Shown in pieces: positions 23,015 through 35,700 of a stretch of 64,000 bases of DNA. A model generated the notes under the pieces. The model saw only the letters and a program-made list of their open reading frames with translations. It was not told where the DNA came from and did no database searches. Location of the stretch: NCBI GenBank assembly GCA_032622095.1, contig CP136069.1, positions 154,247,043 to 154,311,042 of the forward strand, given 5' to 3'. The position numbers and the translations under genes are program-made. This stretch comes from Siphonodentalium dalli. Its lineage: Eukaryota; Mollusca; Scaphopoda; Gadilida; Siphonodentaliidae. Positions within the stretch are counted from its first letter, which is position 1. Each line of letters starts with the position of its first letter.

Positions 23015-23735
23015 GTGAGTATTAACACTTAATATACTCAATACTCATTGTGAGTATTAACACTTAATATACTCAATACTCATTGTGAGTATTAACACTT
23101 AATATACTCAATACTCATTCTGAGTATTAACACTTAATATACTCAATACACATTGATGAGTATTAACACTTAATATACTCAATACACATTGATGAGTATT
23201 AACACTTAATATACTCAATACTCATTGTGAGTATTAACACTTAATATACTCAATACTCATAGTGAGTATTAACACTTAATATACTCAATACTCATTGTGA
23301 GTATTAACACTTAATATACTCAATACTCATTGTGAGTATTAACACTTAATATACTCAATACACATTGATGAGTATTAACACTTAATATACTCAATACACA
23401 TTGATGAGTATTAACACTTAATATACTCAATACACATTGATGAGTATTACCACTTAATATACTCAATACACATTGATGAGTATTAACACTTAATATACTC
23501 AATACACATTGATGAGTATTAACACTTAATATACTCAATACACATTGATGAGTATTAACACTTAATATACTCAATACACATTGATGAGTATTAACACTTA
23601 ATATACCCAATACACATTGATGAGTATTAACACTTAATATACTCAATACACATTGATGAGTATTAACACTTAATATACTCAATACACATTGATGAGTATT
23701 AACACTTAATATACTCAATACACATTGATGAGTAG
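23015..23735. repeat. 35/36-bp minisatellite starting at a splice donor (~20 units)
   Basis: Units begin (GT)GAGTATTAACACTTAATA and end CTCAATACTCATT or, in the 36-bp form, ACACATTGAT. The 35-bp form dominates the left part and the 36-bp form the right. The 36-bp units keep all frames open, so the reverse strand translates as a 12-residue repeat; that is a by-product of the unit length. Unit 1 starts with the GTGAGTATT donor of the exon ending at 23014. Seven units retain GTGAGTATT exactly. Confidence 0.9.
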
Positions 23736-23961
23736 TTCCTTTATGAAATGGTCAGATAATAAGTTCAACAGACGGACATATAGTTGAAATTATTATCTAA
23801 ACGTTTCCCATTAAATATAAGGAATCTACACTTGTATTATCTGTCGTTTGCTTATATTTCCTGAACATGTCTCCAGATGACCATTTCAGTATATATTTTA
23901 ATAACTGAATAGAAGAATCCACGAATTTAGTAAAGTGTGTTAAAGCTAACATTATAGCTGA

Positions 23962-24488
23962 TTAAAGATACGGGCGGCGTTCGCAGTGGGTATACTGTTA
24001 AAATATTCACCTCTGTCAAAAACCGCCATAAAAAGAAAGAATAGTAAAATATAGACAGACTTTGATCTTACACTAATCAGAAATATGGCATAAACAGTAT
24101 GTTATTGTCAAATGTTCCCCTTTGTTATGTAAACAAAAGCAAAAAACATTACGTTACCTGGCGTTTGTTTAGATCCGGATATGGTAAACATAAAGAGCGT
24201 TATTTGTTACTTTTTTCCTGATATGGAAATAATAAAGAGCGTTTATATCATTTGTGTGTGATTAACCAATAGAATTGCGCTGTGCTATGTAAACAGAAGC
24301 ACAACTTCTGTAGCACGAGCAGGCTCTTGTTTACGTACACAATCGTACGTCTTGACGACAATATACTATTTACGCGCTGATTATTTTTGGCACATGAACA
24401 AAACTATATATATTTTAATATTCCTTCTGTTGATGGCGATTTGAACAAATATGAATATTTCTGCAACGAACGCCGTCCGTGCCTTTAA
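23962..24488. mobile_element. Full-length TTAA foldback MITE (AGATACGGGCGGCGTTCG)
   Basis: TTAA at 23962 and at 24485; the ends read AGATACGGGCGGCGTTCG and CGAACGCCGTCCGTGCCT, 16 of 18 complementary. Each arm is ~240 bp and carries GTTTAC-rich words and AAAGAGCGTT at the central junction (two copies in opposite context). It lies in the intron after the signal exon. Best-preserved member of the family (others: 1316, 17525, 19592, 21200). Confidence 0.75.
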
Positions 24489-24764
24489 GTAACAAAAGAC
24501 TGCGTTCATTCGCGTATACCCTTGGTATTTGCGCTGTGTATCAAAGGCAATCAAAGTCTTCTTTCTTAACAGCATCACTTTGCTCACAACCACCATGGTT
24601 AAATCAATAGGACCCACAAACACCATGATTAAATCAGAAGGAATCACCAACACCATAGCATATTAGCATGACCATGGCCTTTGATGCTTTTGCCATATCT
24701 AAATGATTCACAAGAAAATGTCTTATCTGCTGGAAGTATCAAGATACACAGCTATATGAACATA

Positions 24765-25224
24765 TGTGACCCGCCATATCAAATCCAGTTGTAAGTCGGG
24801 ATTGTTTTTACCCTGTGCCAATGCATTCTATTATATATGCGAGTCGACCATAGGTCGCCTCGCATATATAAGAAAATGCATGGGCCTAACAATTTTTTAT
24901 CATGTTTTTTAAATAAATGTTTCTTACAATTTTTAGGACATAAAATAAAAAAACATCCATTACCCTGCAAGGAGCCCCACGCATATATAGATGCATATAG
25001 AAGAGTGTCGTCTGCTCATGTTTGTCTGGGGCTCTGTATGGGTGAAATTATAAAATTGTTAAAGAATACAAGAAAAAATTATTAAAATTGTAAAAAATTG
25101 TTAGGCCAATTCATTCTCTTATATATGCGAGGCGACCTATCGTCGACTCGCATATATAAGATAATGCATTGGCACAGGGTAAAAAAATACCGACTTACGA
25201 CTGGATTTGATATGGCGGGTCACA
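24765..25224. mobile_element. MITE, TGTGACCCGCCATATC family, with two hairpin modules
   Basis: Inverted ends TGTGACCCGCCATATCAAAT and ATTTGATATGGCGGGTCACA, flanked by TA/ATA. CAGTTGTAAGTCGGG and CCGACTTACGACTG extend the TIR. Inside are two hairpins (24823-24887 and 25105-25180) in opposite order, so the whole element is a palindrome containing palindromes. Sister copies: 47144-47573 and 58903-59363. Confidence 0.8.
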
Positions 25225-25344
25225 TATATGAATATTTGACAATATACTACAGATATGTGAATTGGAAAGAGGATTAAACAACAAGCCCAGTGGCTTTTAT
25301 TAAGTTTGTTCCACTCATCGACTTCATTTCGGGCCTCTAAATAA

Positions 25345-25395
25345 TATTTAATGCTGCACCAGCGCCGCTCCAGTTATGAAATTGTTAATATTCAT
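25345..25395. repeat. Solo end of the third MITE family
   Basis: ATGCTGCACCAGCGCCGCTC followed by CAGTTATGAA matches the right end of 50034-50286 (GCACCAGCGCGACTCCCGCC). Confidence 0.45.
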
Positions 25396-25499
25396 TTTTA
25401 GTTTGAGAAAACAAGCTTTTGTCACTGGGAAGTAATTTAAATTCTCCAACTATTTTCTATGAATCCGGACATAATTTTACTATTTTTAGAAGATTACAT

Positions 25500-25560
25500 G
25501 TGTAGTATAGGATAGTATAGAATATGATAGGATACTTTTATTTACAATACACATGAATAG
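25500..25560 (-). repeat. LINE-like 3' terminal pentamer repeat
   Basis: GTAGTATAGGATAGTATAG followed by ATAGGATACTTTTATTTACA reads, on the minus strand, as an AATAAA-bearing tail ending in ATCCT/ATACT units, the usual 3' end of CR1-like LINEs. A second such tail is at 62983-63030. The 5' extent of the insertion is unclear. Confidence 0.4.
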
Positions 25561-25815
25561 TGCAATGGAATTAACATATAACAAGATGCTAGTGCAGTAT
25601 ATAACTGGTAGTAACATAGCCCTGTCAGACCGTCTTTCTGCCCCCCCCCCTAGTAGTATATCTGTTAACTGTATGTATGTCTGCCATATGACCCTTCAAA
25701 TGAACAATAATAGACCATTCCCATGCGTTTTTTTATGACAGAATGGATGAAGTCATTCAGTAAAGTGTTAAAGCGTGTACTGCCTCCAAACCAGATCATG
25801 TTGGCCAGGCTTCTA

Positions 25816-26027
25816 CAGTATTGCCCTAAATAATCGACTCCTTAACCACAGCAGAATTGTGGGTAATTTTTCAGGATTTAGTCGGAAATATGGCTTGTAG
25901 CCATTCATCGGAAGCTCTCGGTGAGAGCTTTCCGATGAATGGCATCAAGCCATATTTCCGACTAATTTCTGAAAAATTACCCACAATTCGGCTGTGGTTA
26001 AGAAGTCGATTATTTAGGGCATTACTG
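25816..26027. mobile_element. 212-bp near-perfect palindromic MITE abutting exon 26048
   Basis: CAGTATTGCCCTAAATAATC and its inverted complement (ending ATTACTG) are flanked by TA, as for Tc1/mariner-type elements. The arms (CCACAGCAGAATTGTGGG, AGTCGGAAATATGGCTT, GAAAGCTCTC) pair to the centre with few mismatches. The right end is 20 bp from the first base of the cysteine exon, so the acceptor's pyrimidine tract lies just outside. Related copies: 57820-58032 and 59999-60132. Confidence 0.85.
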
Positions 26028-26047
26028 TATATACTCTTTTTCAACAG

Positions 26048-26215
26048 GCGTGCTGACAGCAAGTTACGCAGAGGTTTGCGAAAATGACGCAGCGTGTGCG
26101 GCAGACAAAGGATTATCATGCTACAAACCATATCAGGAATGCTCAAAGGGGTACTGTTTGTGCGCAAATGGTCCGCTCGGAAACGACTGGGATAGTAATG
26201 ACGGAGTATGCAAAA
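26048..26215 (+). CDS. Cysteine-rich module exon A1 (secreted mosaic gene)
   Basis: The acceptor TTTTTCAACAG precedes 26048 and the donor GTAAG follows 26215. The exon has two bases, 55 codons and one base, so both introns are phase 1. After the likely signal-peptide end (TASYA), seven cysteines occur with spacing C-x5-C-x7-C-x6-C-x4-C-x1-C-x15-C, ending GVCKS. The same spacing (5,7,8,4,1,15) is found in exon 57533-57709, so the two are paralogous modules. The spacing resembles small extracellular disulfide modules such as EB or Dickkopf-N-like domains, but assignment to either is not secure. The codon pattern and conserved cysteines make this clearly more gene-like than the surrounding frames. 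Confidence 0.7.
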
Positions 26216-26650
26216 GTAAGTTTGGGGGTTTATTGTTGTTCAACTTCAATAATTCAATTGACACGCATCTTGATCGAGAATTTATCAAATGAGTTGCGGA
26301 CGGCGTAAGTAACTAAGTATATATTACACGAATCGGGGCTTGGAGAAATGTGAATATGCAGGAGCCATTCGCATCGAGTTCGATACAAGATTATATATTG
26401 TGATGTATCTTGCGTTCTGTATTTATTCTACACCCTTGAGTCAATTCTATAAGTTTAATACATGACTGTGTCTACCATTGGTACTATAACTACCTTTATT
26501 GTGATTTAAGTCTAAAGTAAAACTGGTAATTATGTGTGCACCATACGAAGGCCGGAAGGGGGTAGTTAACATATGTCATCACTCTTGATAACAACGCTAA
26601 CTCGAAGTAGTTCCCAGTTGTATTCCACTTGTGGTATACAACACTACGTT
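26216..26650. other. Intronic DNA without recognised features
   Basis: Between exon A1 and the second signal-like exon. No repeat or exon recognised. Confidence 0.4.
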
Positions 26651-26654
26651 TGCA

Positions 26655-26703
26655 ATGGCTGGGATTCTATTGAATACAATGTACATGTGCCTCGCGTCAA
26701 CGG
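26655..26703 (+). CDS. Second signal-peptide-like exon (alternative first exon or new gene start)
   Basis: The ATG at 26655 has good context (GCAATGG) and reads MAGILLNTMYMCLAST before a GTGAGG donor at 26704, leaving one base (phase 1). The next exon, 30530, starts with two bases completing a codon, and the join gives CLASTDYIAYDAAC: a hydrophobic leader followed by a cysteine module. This makes either an alternative promoter for the same locus or the first exon of a second tandem gene. Evidence is limited to start context, phase and hydrophobicity. Confidence 0.35.
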
Positions 26704-27185
26704 GTGAGGAAAATATTTATTATTCTGATAATTCACAAATGTTCAAGTCAGTTATGTGAATTATATGTGTACACTTATAGCATAAATTGGCAATTATTTG
26801 TAGTGGTTAACGGGTAAAGACAAACCTTATACATATTTTATAGTTATGGCATGGACACAGATATAATTATCTGTTAGTTAGGGGTAATGGTAATTGTTCG
26901 GGTTGTTGTGATACATCCTCGGATCCTCGGTATATAACCACGAAATCTCGGTATATAACCAAAAGAATCTCACATATTTAAACGAGGTATCCGAAGAATC
27001 AAGCAAAGAATAAACAGTGACTCATTTATGTATTTCATCGTTTGTTTGTTTATACCTGTTTTAATGTATATTTATCATGTAAAATTTAGGGCCAAATACA
27101 AGGATAAGCGCTACATAAGAATTATTATAATTATTATTGTTATATTGCTGACAAATATCAACCACTCGTCGCCGTCGTACGTCGC

Positions 27186-29400
<2,215 letters not shown>

Positions 29401-29852
29401 AGTTATAACACTGCTATAACACTGTACTGAGTCTGGAATATTTGGGGGGGGGGTCCCTATCACCACAAGCAAGCATTACGCCAGTCGCATCCAGTCACAA
29501 ATTAGTATATTTACATACTATGTGTGATCATCACTAAATCCAGCATTCCGATTGGTCGGCACCCACGTTGCTAGTTGCAATAATTTCTCGGTGAACGCGC
29601 AACAGCTCATAACTGCAGCCTCATAATTACATCGATACGTCATCAGTTTCGGAAAGAAGAACGCGTAATGTTTTGGGCGTATTTGGACTCGCGCAGGATT
29701 GACTTAATACATCATCGGGTTTCAATATAAAGAGAAATTGTTGCTGTTAACTTTTGCCAAGGGTGCTATGGGATGTGTTGGGCTTGTTTTGTCACGATAC
29801 ACTTTTCGATTTAAATACATTTACAAAAGTGGCTTTTTCGCTAAATGTATAT

Positions 29853-30020
29853 AAATATAAGGATTAACTGTCATGTGGACTGTTTTTATGGAGATGTAAC
29901 CGTGAGGTAAGTGGTCATAACTTGTATGTAAAACTCTTCGGGTTTTACACAAGTTATGACCACTTACCTCACGGTTACATCTCCATAACAAACAGTCCAA
30001 ATGACAGTTAATCCTTATAT
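29853..30020. mobile_element. 168-bp palindromic MITE
   Basis: ATAAGGATTAACTGTCATGT and its inverted complement (ATGACAGTTAATCCTTAT) enclose arms that pair nearly throughout (GGAGATGTAACCGTGAGGTA against TACCTCACGGTTACATCTCC), with a short TCTTCGGG-type loop at the centre. Non-coding. It is ~500 bp upstream of exon A2. Single copy in the window. Confidence 0.8.
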
Positions 30021-30529
30021 CAACAAAGCGATGTAGCCATTCAGGCGAGTATTGGAATCTCAAAACAGTCGCAGATTTCCACATAACTAAAACTAGCGCC
30101 AGTTTGAAGCATCGGATAATAATCATAGAGACGATATCTTTCATTGGTAAAGCTATATATATATGTGTGATGTGGTGTCATAATGCATGGGTCGCATGAG
30201 AAGTTATTTATATCGACACAGGGATATTTGGTAATAGGAGACACGGGCATTTTCTCCAGACCAAGTATTGCGTTGCTATTCGAGTCGGGTTTACCCAGAG
30301 CTGCATCAAAATCGTCATCATTGTGTATATCCAGACTCGAACATACATGTAATTATTTCTTTACTCTCATAGTTTTTGCATGTTATATTATATGTTATAT
30401 ACTATGTTTTTTATTATAAAACCTTCATAGTTTTTGGGGAAATAAAGATATAATATTTTACTGAGAAGGATAGCGCACAAATGACTGGACGTGTTAAGCT
30501 ATCAAGATACCAACTGGATTCAATTTCAG

Positions 30530-30730
30530 ACTACATAGCATATGATGCAGCTTGCACAGCTAACTCACAGTGCAACCAGAACTCGGGACAGGAATGTGCT
30601 AGCTCTAGCTCCCTCTGTGCCTGTGTCGCTGAGAATTGGGACAGCACAGCCAAGGTCTGCACCGGAACAACAAGGATCGCAGCAGCAGCAACACCCCCTG
30701 TGTGTACGAACACCGGCTATAAATGCGTGG
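30530..30730 (+). CDS. Cysteine-rich module exon A2
   Basis: The acceptor is GATTCAATTTCAG and the donor is GTGAGT at 30731; phase 1 at both ends, 67 codons. Eight cysteines with spacing C-x5-C-x7-C-x6-C-x1-C-x11-C-x14-C-x6-C; the ENWDSTAKVC segment is followed by a short Ala-rich linker (TTRIAAAATPP) and a final CTNTGYKCVG. Exon 60173-60379 matches it in spacing, in the DY start, in the NDWDATSKTC motif and in the terminal C-x6-C-(V/L)-G. The frame also runs upstream to an ATG at 30481, but the acceptor and phase argue that this is intron. Predicted extracellular. Confidence 0.7.
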
Positions 30731-30747
30731 GTGAGTTCGGCTTATTG

Positions 30748-30815
30748 TTAAAGGCCCATTTAATTTTCGAACACCCAGATTACATTATATAAAATATATG
30801 CCATAGTATATACCA
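30748..30815 (+). repeat. AAAGGCCCATTTAATTTTCG repeat
   Basis: This ~65-bp stretch reappears inverted at about 62690-62752, immediately upstream of exon C2. It looks like a small dispersed element that lies next to exons of this gene twice. Confidence 0.55.
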
Positions 30816-30829
30816 AGAGGAAGCTCCAA

Positions 30830-31800
30830 AACATTGTATTATCAACTTATCCGGTGTAATAAACTGTGGACATGTTGTTTTTATTGAGTTACCAACGCGT
30901 TTTGTCATCAAGATTGGAGTAAAAATCAGTATTATTTTCAATGCAAGGGGAATAACTCTATATATTAAAGATAGAGTAGAAATTACTCATGACATGAGTG
31001 AATATGTCAAATGATATATGTCAAATGTAAATTAATAAACACCGAATAAAAGTCAATAAGTCAATTGCAACTTACCAGAAGTCATTTTAAAATCAAATTA
31101 CGATTTTGTCCAAATAAAACAGTTAACCGACATCGCTGTCAATATCAATCAATGGGAAATAACTCAATTGTGAATTTATTTTTATTTGACGACGAATTCG
31201 AACCAATATATGTCGCTTGATTTAGTGGGGAGATCTCTATAGCAGAACTCAATAAAACATGTTAGCTAACATGAATACATGGTGAAAACGATAATACGTT
31301 AAGCAACCATAAAGGAAAGATATGCAATAAGTTTGGATGGATAATTGATAAATATTAAAAAGTTAATGTACATGGACGGTGGCAGCTCCAAAAAAAATCA
31401 CCGGAAGTGCCGCATTTGTAGTTCGGTAGATATTCGTTCGAATAAACCGAAAGTATACATGATGTGTCGACATATCAGACACCAGATAGGCGAGTTCACT
31501 AGGGGGTATGCTTTCCCTTGAAAAATAAGAACAATATTAACAGTCTGATGCGTTCTATGGGAGGCCAAATTCACATTCATTAATGAATCGCAATGAAGGG
31601 CGGCCTGTAATGTGCTATTCCTTAGCCAGTTGGATTATCTCAATATTACTCGTTGCGCATTTGCCATTGAATTAATAAATGTGAATTTGGCCTCAACTAA
31701 ATCCGCCCATATCATATCAACTTATTTTTCTAGATTTTCTCGGGAAAGCATACCCCGCCACTAGCGGACTCGCGTCTTTACAAATGATATGTTGACACCA
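30830..31800. other. Intronic DNA without recognised features
   Basis: Left of the LINE insertion. GTGAATTTGGCCTC and its inverted form (GAGGCCAAATTCAC, ~31562) form an inverted pair ~120 bp apart; otherwise nothing supported. Confidence 0.35.
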
Positions 31801-31859
31801 CATGCATGTATATATATTTCTTTATTGCCTCCATCTGGGGAGAGTATATTATATACAAC

Positions 31860-32130
31860 ATTATTTACAAATACAGATAGCATGTCACAAGCATGTGGTT
31901 GAACAGATTATATACCAATATGTGATATTATTATATAAAAAAACAAAAACAAAAAACAATCAAATTTAAAGAAAAAGAGGTGGGATATAAAAATAAATAA
32001 AAAAAACAAACAAAAAAACAAATAAAAAACGGAGAGTATTTAATGAACAACATTTTCACGAATGTCACAAGCATATGGCTGAACATATTACACCAACGTG
32101 ATATTATATTCGTAGAAAGTAGGAAAAAAT
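31860..32130 (-). repeat. Tandem ~180-bp duplication in LINE 3' UTR
   Basis: ATGTCACAAGCATGTGGTTG-AACAG at 31882 and ATGTCACAAGCATATGGCTG-AACAT at 32062 start two units that also share TGATATTAT and an A-rich tract on the + strand. Confidence 0.7.
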
Positions 32131-32405
32131 AAAAGAAATGAATGAAATTAAAAAAAAAAGAAGAAAAAAAGTGGCGGTTTCTTGATTACATTGAGTTGTT
32201 AGATACATAGATAATTAACACATATCCTATGCTATGATAATTAACACACATATACAAAATGTTTTATACCAGTATGAACAACTAAGAATGTCGCATCCGT
32301 ATGCTCGTTTAGAGCTATATACACAATCGAATATCTCACACGCGCGGGGATGTGAGGCAGAATTCACTATTATTGAAAACGCCAGTCGTGTGAACACTAG
32401 ATATG

Positions 32406-32790
32406 TTATTTGTTTGTAACTAGTCTACACATAGCCACGAAATACGATGATGTTACGTCAATTATCAAATTGTGGCATCGCTGGATGGGTGAAGTTAAGT
32501 GTGGGTCCTCTGAACCGAGCACTATAGCAAGAAAGTCATCTCTTGATAGACCGTCCAGGTAGAGGAAAACGCCAACGCCGTGATGGTTTAATAATGTCTC
32601 CCATAGACGGTTCCTCAGCTGTAAAATTGAAAGACCTATACAAGAGAACATTAAGTGATATAGTTCATTATCGTATGTTTTGTAGCATTGGTGGCACGTC
32701 AAGTTATTTTGGAAAGTTGTTTTGTTCAATAGTTTTGCTAAATTGAAGAATTTGTCCGCTGAATTCGGGCGAGACTGAAGAAGCCTCCAA
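32406..32790 (-). pseudogene. Frameshifted C-terminal segment of LINE ORF2 (zinc-knuckle tail)
   Basis: Immediately downstream of the ORF2 stop (32738) another minus-strand frame is open from about 32790 to 32406. It contains CHQCYKTYDNELYHLMFSC, i.e. C-x2-C-x11-H-x3-C, then LRNRLWETL. That is the cysteine/histidine motif normally found at the extreme C-terminus of CR1/RTE-like reverse transcriptases. The two frames overlap around 32740-32790, so one missing base (or two extra) near 32770 would split a formerly continuous ORF2. It could be a real mutation or an assembly error. Confidence 0.75.
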
Positions 32791-35700
32791 ATTTTCCACC
32801 CAGAGAGAGGGTCTCGAAGAACTTTCGTAGCAACAGAAAATTCTTATCACTGGACATGGACTGATTCCATTGTGACATGTAGGTGATCTTCACGACACTT
32901 TTGACAATTGTCTTCCATGAATTTTGATCGGGGAAGTCGCCGTGGATTAGAAAATTATCAACATGATTCAAAAGACTATACTGCTCGAGTAAGGGAAAGA
33001 CTTCAGAGACGAATCCGGACACTGGACGATGGAACAGACGGTAGAGGTGTGCTTTGAAAATGAAGGGTTCAAGTGGAGTTTGGTGTCCAAGAGGAAGGTG
33101 AATCAAGTGTCCGAGGAAGCATAGTTTCCGTATATGCATTTCTTTCTGAGCGGGAAGTTGACCTATTAATCCTAGCGCAAGACACGTACTTGTGCGCTTC
33201 GGCAATTTCTGCGCGTATTTCACACACGTGCGCAGAGAACGTTCTATCACATTGGCGGATGATTGAGATTGTAGTGAAATAATTTCAGTACCATATAGTG
33301 CCTTTGGTAAAACAACTGTTAGCAGGAGATGGCCCATAGTCAGAGGAGTAACACATTTGAGAGAATCGTTGCCAATCATAGAGAAAAACGTTTTTCGAAG
33401 TTTTGTTGCCACATCAGAAGAGTGTGATGAACTGCTGGAAAATTTGTCCTGAAGCAAACCGAGGTGAAGGCAATCCTTGTCTTCTTTTAAAGTATCAGAT
33501 CCGAGCCGCCAGTGTCTGTATTGACGATCATATACGTGTCTGGGTTCATTGAAGACGACAATCTTGCTTTTTGTGCAGGAAAATCCGAATCTCCACCGAA
33601 CGCTGTAGTCATAGCATATATTTAGGAGATTATCCAGTCCTTGTTTGGTAAGAGCGAGAACGGCTATATCATCGGCTGTGGTTGGTGCGGCACAATGAAA
33701 GGAACTGACACTGAGACCGTGCTGCGACTTGTTCAGGTCGATCAAAAGGTCGTTGATGTAGACAAGGTAGCAAAAAGGTGATAACACACCCCCTTGCCTT
33801 GTTCCTTGGCCGATGCTGAACTCTTCGGATACATTACCGTCATATAAAATGACGCTGGTAATGTCCTCGTGCATGTTAGACAAAAGTTTCACGAATTTAT
33901 TTGAGAAACCTAGTTTCTTGAACTTATATAGCAGTCCTTGATGCCACACACGATCGAATGCTTTATTGGAATCGAGGAAAGCAGCGAACACACGAGAGGT
34001 ATGGTCCTTCGCATACGAAACCGCTTCTTGTAAAATAAATGATGTCATGTTACACCCCAATCCTTTTTGAAAACCGCACTGAAGGGCGTGAGGAAAATTT
34101 TGAACGTTTTTGCTATCAAGGATTCGATGTAGAAGGATTGTCTCAAATAGTTTGTAAATTACAGGTAAAAGTGTGATCGCCCTGTAACTGTCCGGTGATG
34201 TTGGCGGCTTTGGTTGTCCTTTGTAGAGAGGAACAATCATACCGAGTTTCATCTTCGGAGGAATCCACTCGAGCTTAATAATAGCATCAAACAGGATACG
34301 GAGACAATGAATTAGACCATCAGAATTATATTTAAGATGTTCGCCAACTATTAAGTCATGTCCAGGTGCTTTATTCGGTTTCAGGTTTCTAATTGCGTCC
34401 GTTATTTCCGTTGTGGACACGGGTTTGCACTGTGGGCACTCGGCTATAGTTTCATCAACTGAGAGAATGAACTCCTTTACCTCACTGCACACTTTACGAT
34501 CAAATTGTGGAAGACCATGCTTATCTGGTGAATACAGTTCACAAAAATAGGAGCGCCAACCAGATAAGATCAGTTTCTGGTCACGCAGAGTGTTTCCTTG
34601 GAATTCCATCACAGAACCGAGTTTTTTCGCAGGAGTAGATTTTCTTTTTAGGAATCGCAAAAATTTAGTCTGGTTGACCTTGGCCCATCGCTCGAGTTCA
34701 TAGCATTGATTTAATTGAAATATGCGTAAAGCTGAGCGGTGTGCTCGGCGGAATGCCCTTTTGGCGTTCCGATAGTCGTCGAAACAGGATGACGCACATC
34801 TAGGTCGACCCGCATTCACCCACATTTTATGCAGATGTTTAAGTTCACGTTTGAGACCACTCAGATCAGAGTTCCAGTGTGGCTTTAAACGAGAACGGTA
34901 CCTTTTCACTGGGACTGCAGTATCAGAAGCCGCGAGAAGAGCACTCACAATGTCTGAGTAAAAATTGGCAATTGAGTCTTTCGAATCAATGTCACGTCTG
35001 TGTGGACACAACATATCAAAGAATTGTTTATATAATACAATGTCTGCTCGTTCCCATGCGTAACGTTTCCTATTTGAATCAGGCACACACAAGTCTATTT
35101 CTTGAGGAAACAAAATGGAACATGTCACGGGTAGGTGATTGGAAGTATTCGTGGCGTCATCGGTCAATATATTACACTTGGAGACCATATGCGTGAGACA
35201 TTTAGGTATAAGGATGTGGTCAATGAGCGAAGGTCTGTTAACAGTGTAATATGGGAAATATGAGTAATCGTTTCCAGAACATATGCTCAGAGTCATCAGT
35301 GAAATTAACCCGGTCTGTTCCAGGAATATCGTGAACATGTCCGTGCGAGCATTTCGAGAATCGACTCTTGGTGTATGTGAAGCCCTTTGCATGTGAGCGT
35401 TGAAGTCTCCCATCAATATAACCGCACCTTGTGATGACAACATATCAATTATGTTCTCCAGCGTGTCTAAATATTCTTTAAATTGTTCATTCCCATAGTT
35501 CACGTTCGGGAGATACACCTGTATGACAGAAATCAAGCACTTTGAGTTCAGGCGGAGCTGAATACCGACCAGGCGATTATCGCCCGTTTCTAATTCAACA
35601 CAGTTACCAGAAATATCATTGCGAACGAGAATAGCAACACCATCTTTTGTGTACTTTCCGCCACTTGACGTTGTGATTGTTCGACCCGGTTTGCTAATTT

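Noticed and set aside
23320-23718. Minus-strand frame with a perfect 12-residue repeat (SILSVNTHQCVL)
   Set aside because: It arises because the minisatellite unit is 36 bp (a multiple of three) in the right half. The frame ends where 35-bp units begin.
24823-24887. CRISPR-like array from recurrent palindromic repeats
   Set aside because: The repeats are spaced irregularly over tens of kilobases inside eukaryotic MITEs. There are no spacers of constant length, no cas genes, and the DNA is clearly metazoan.
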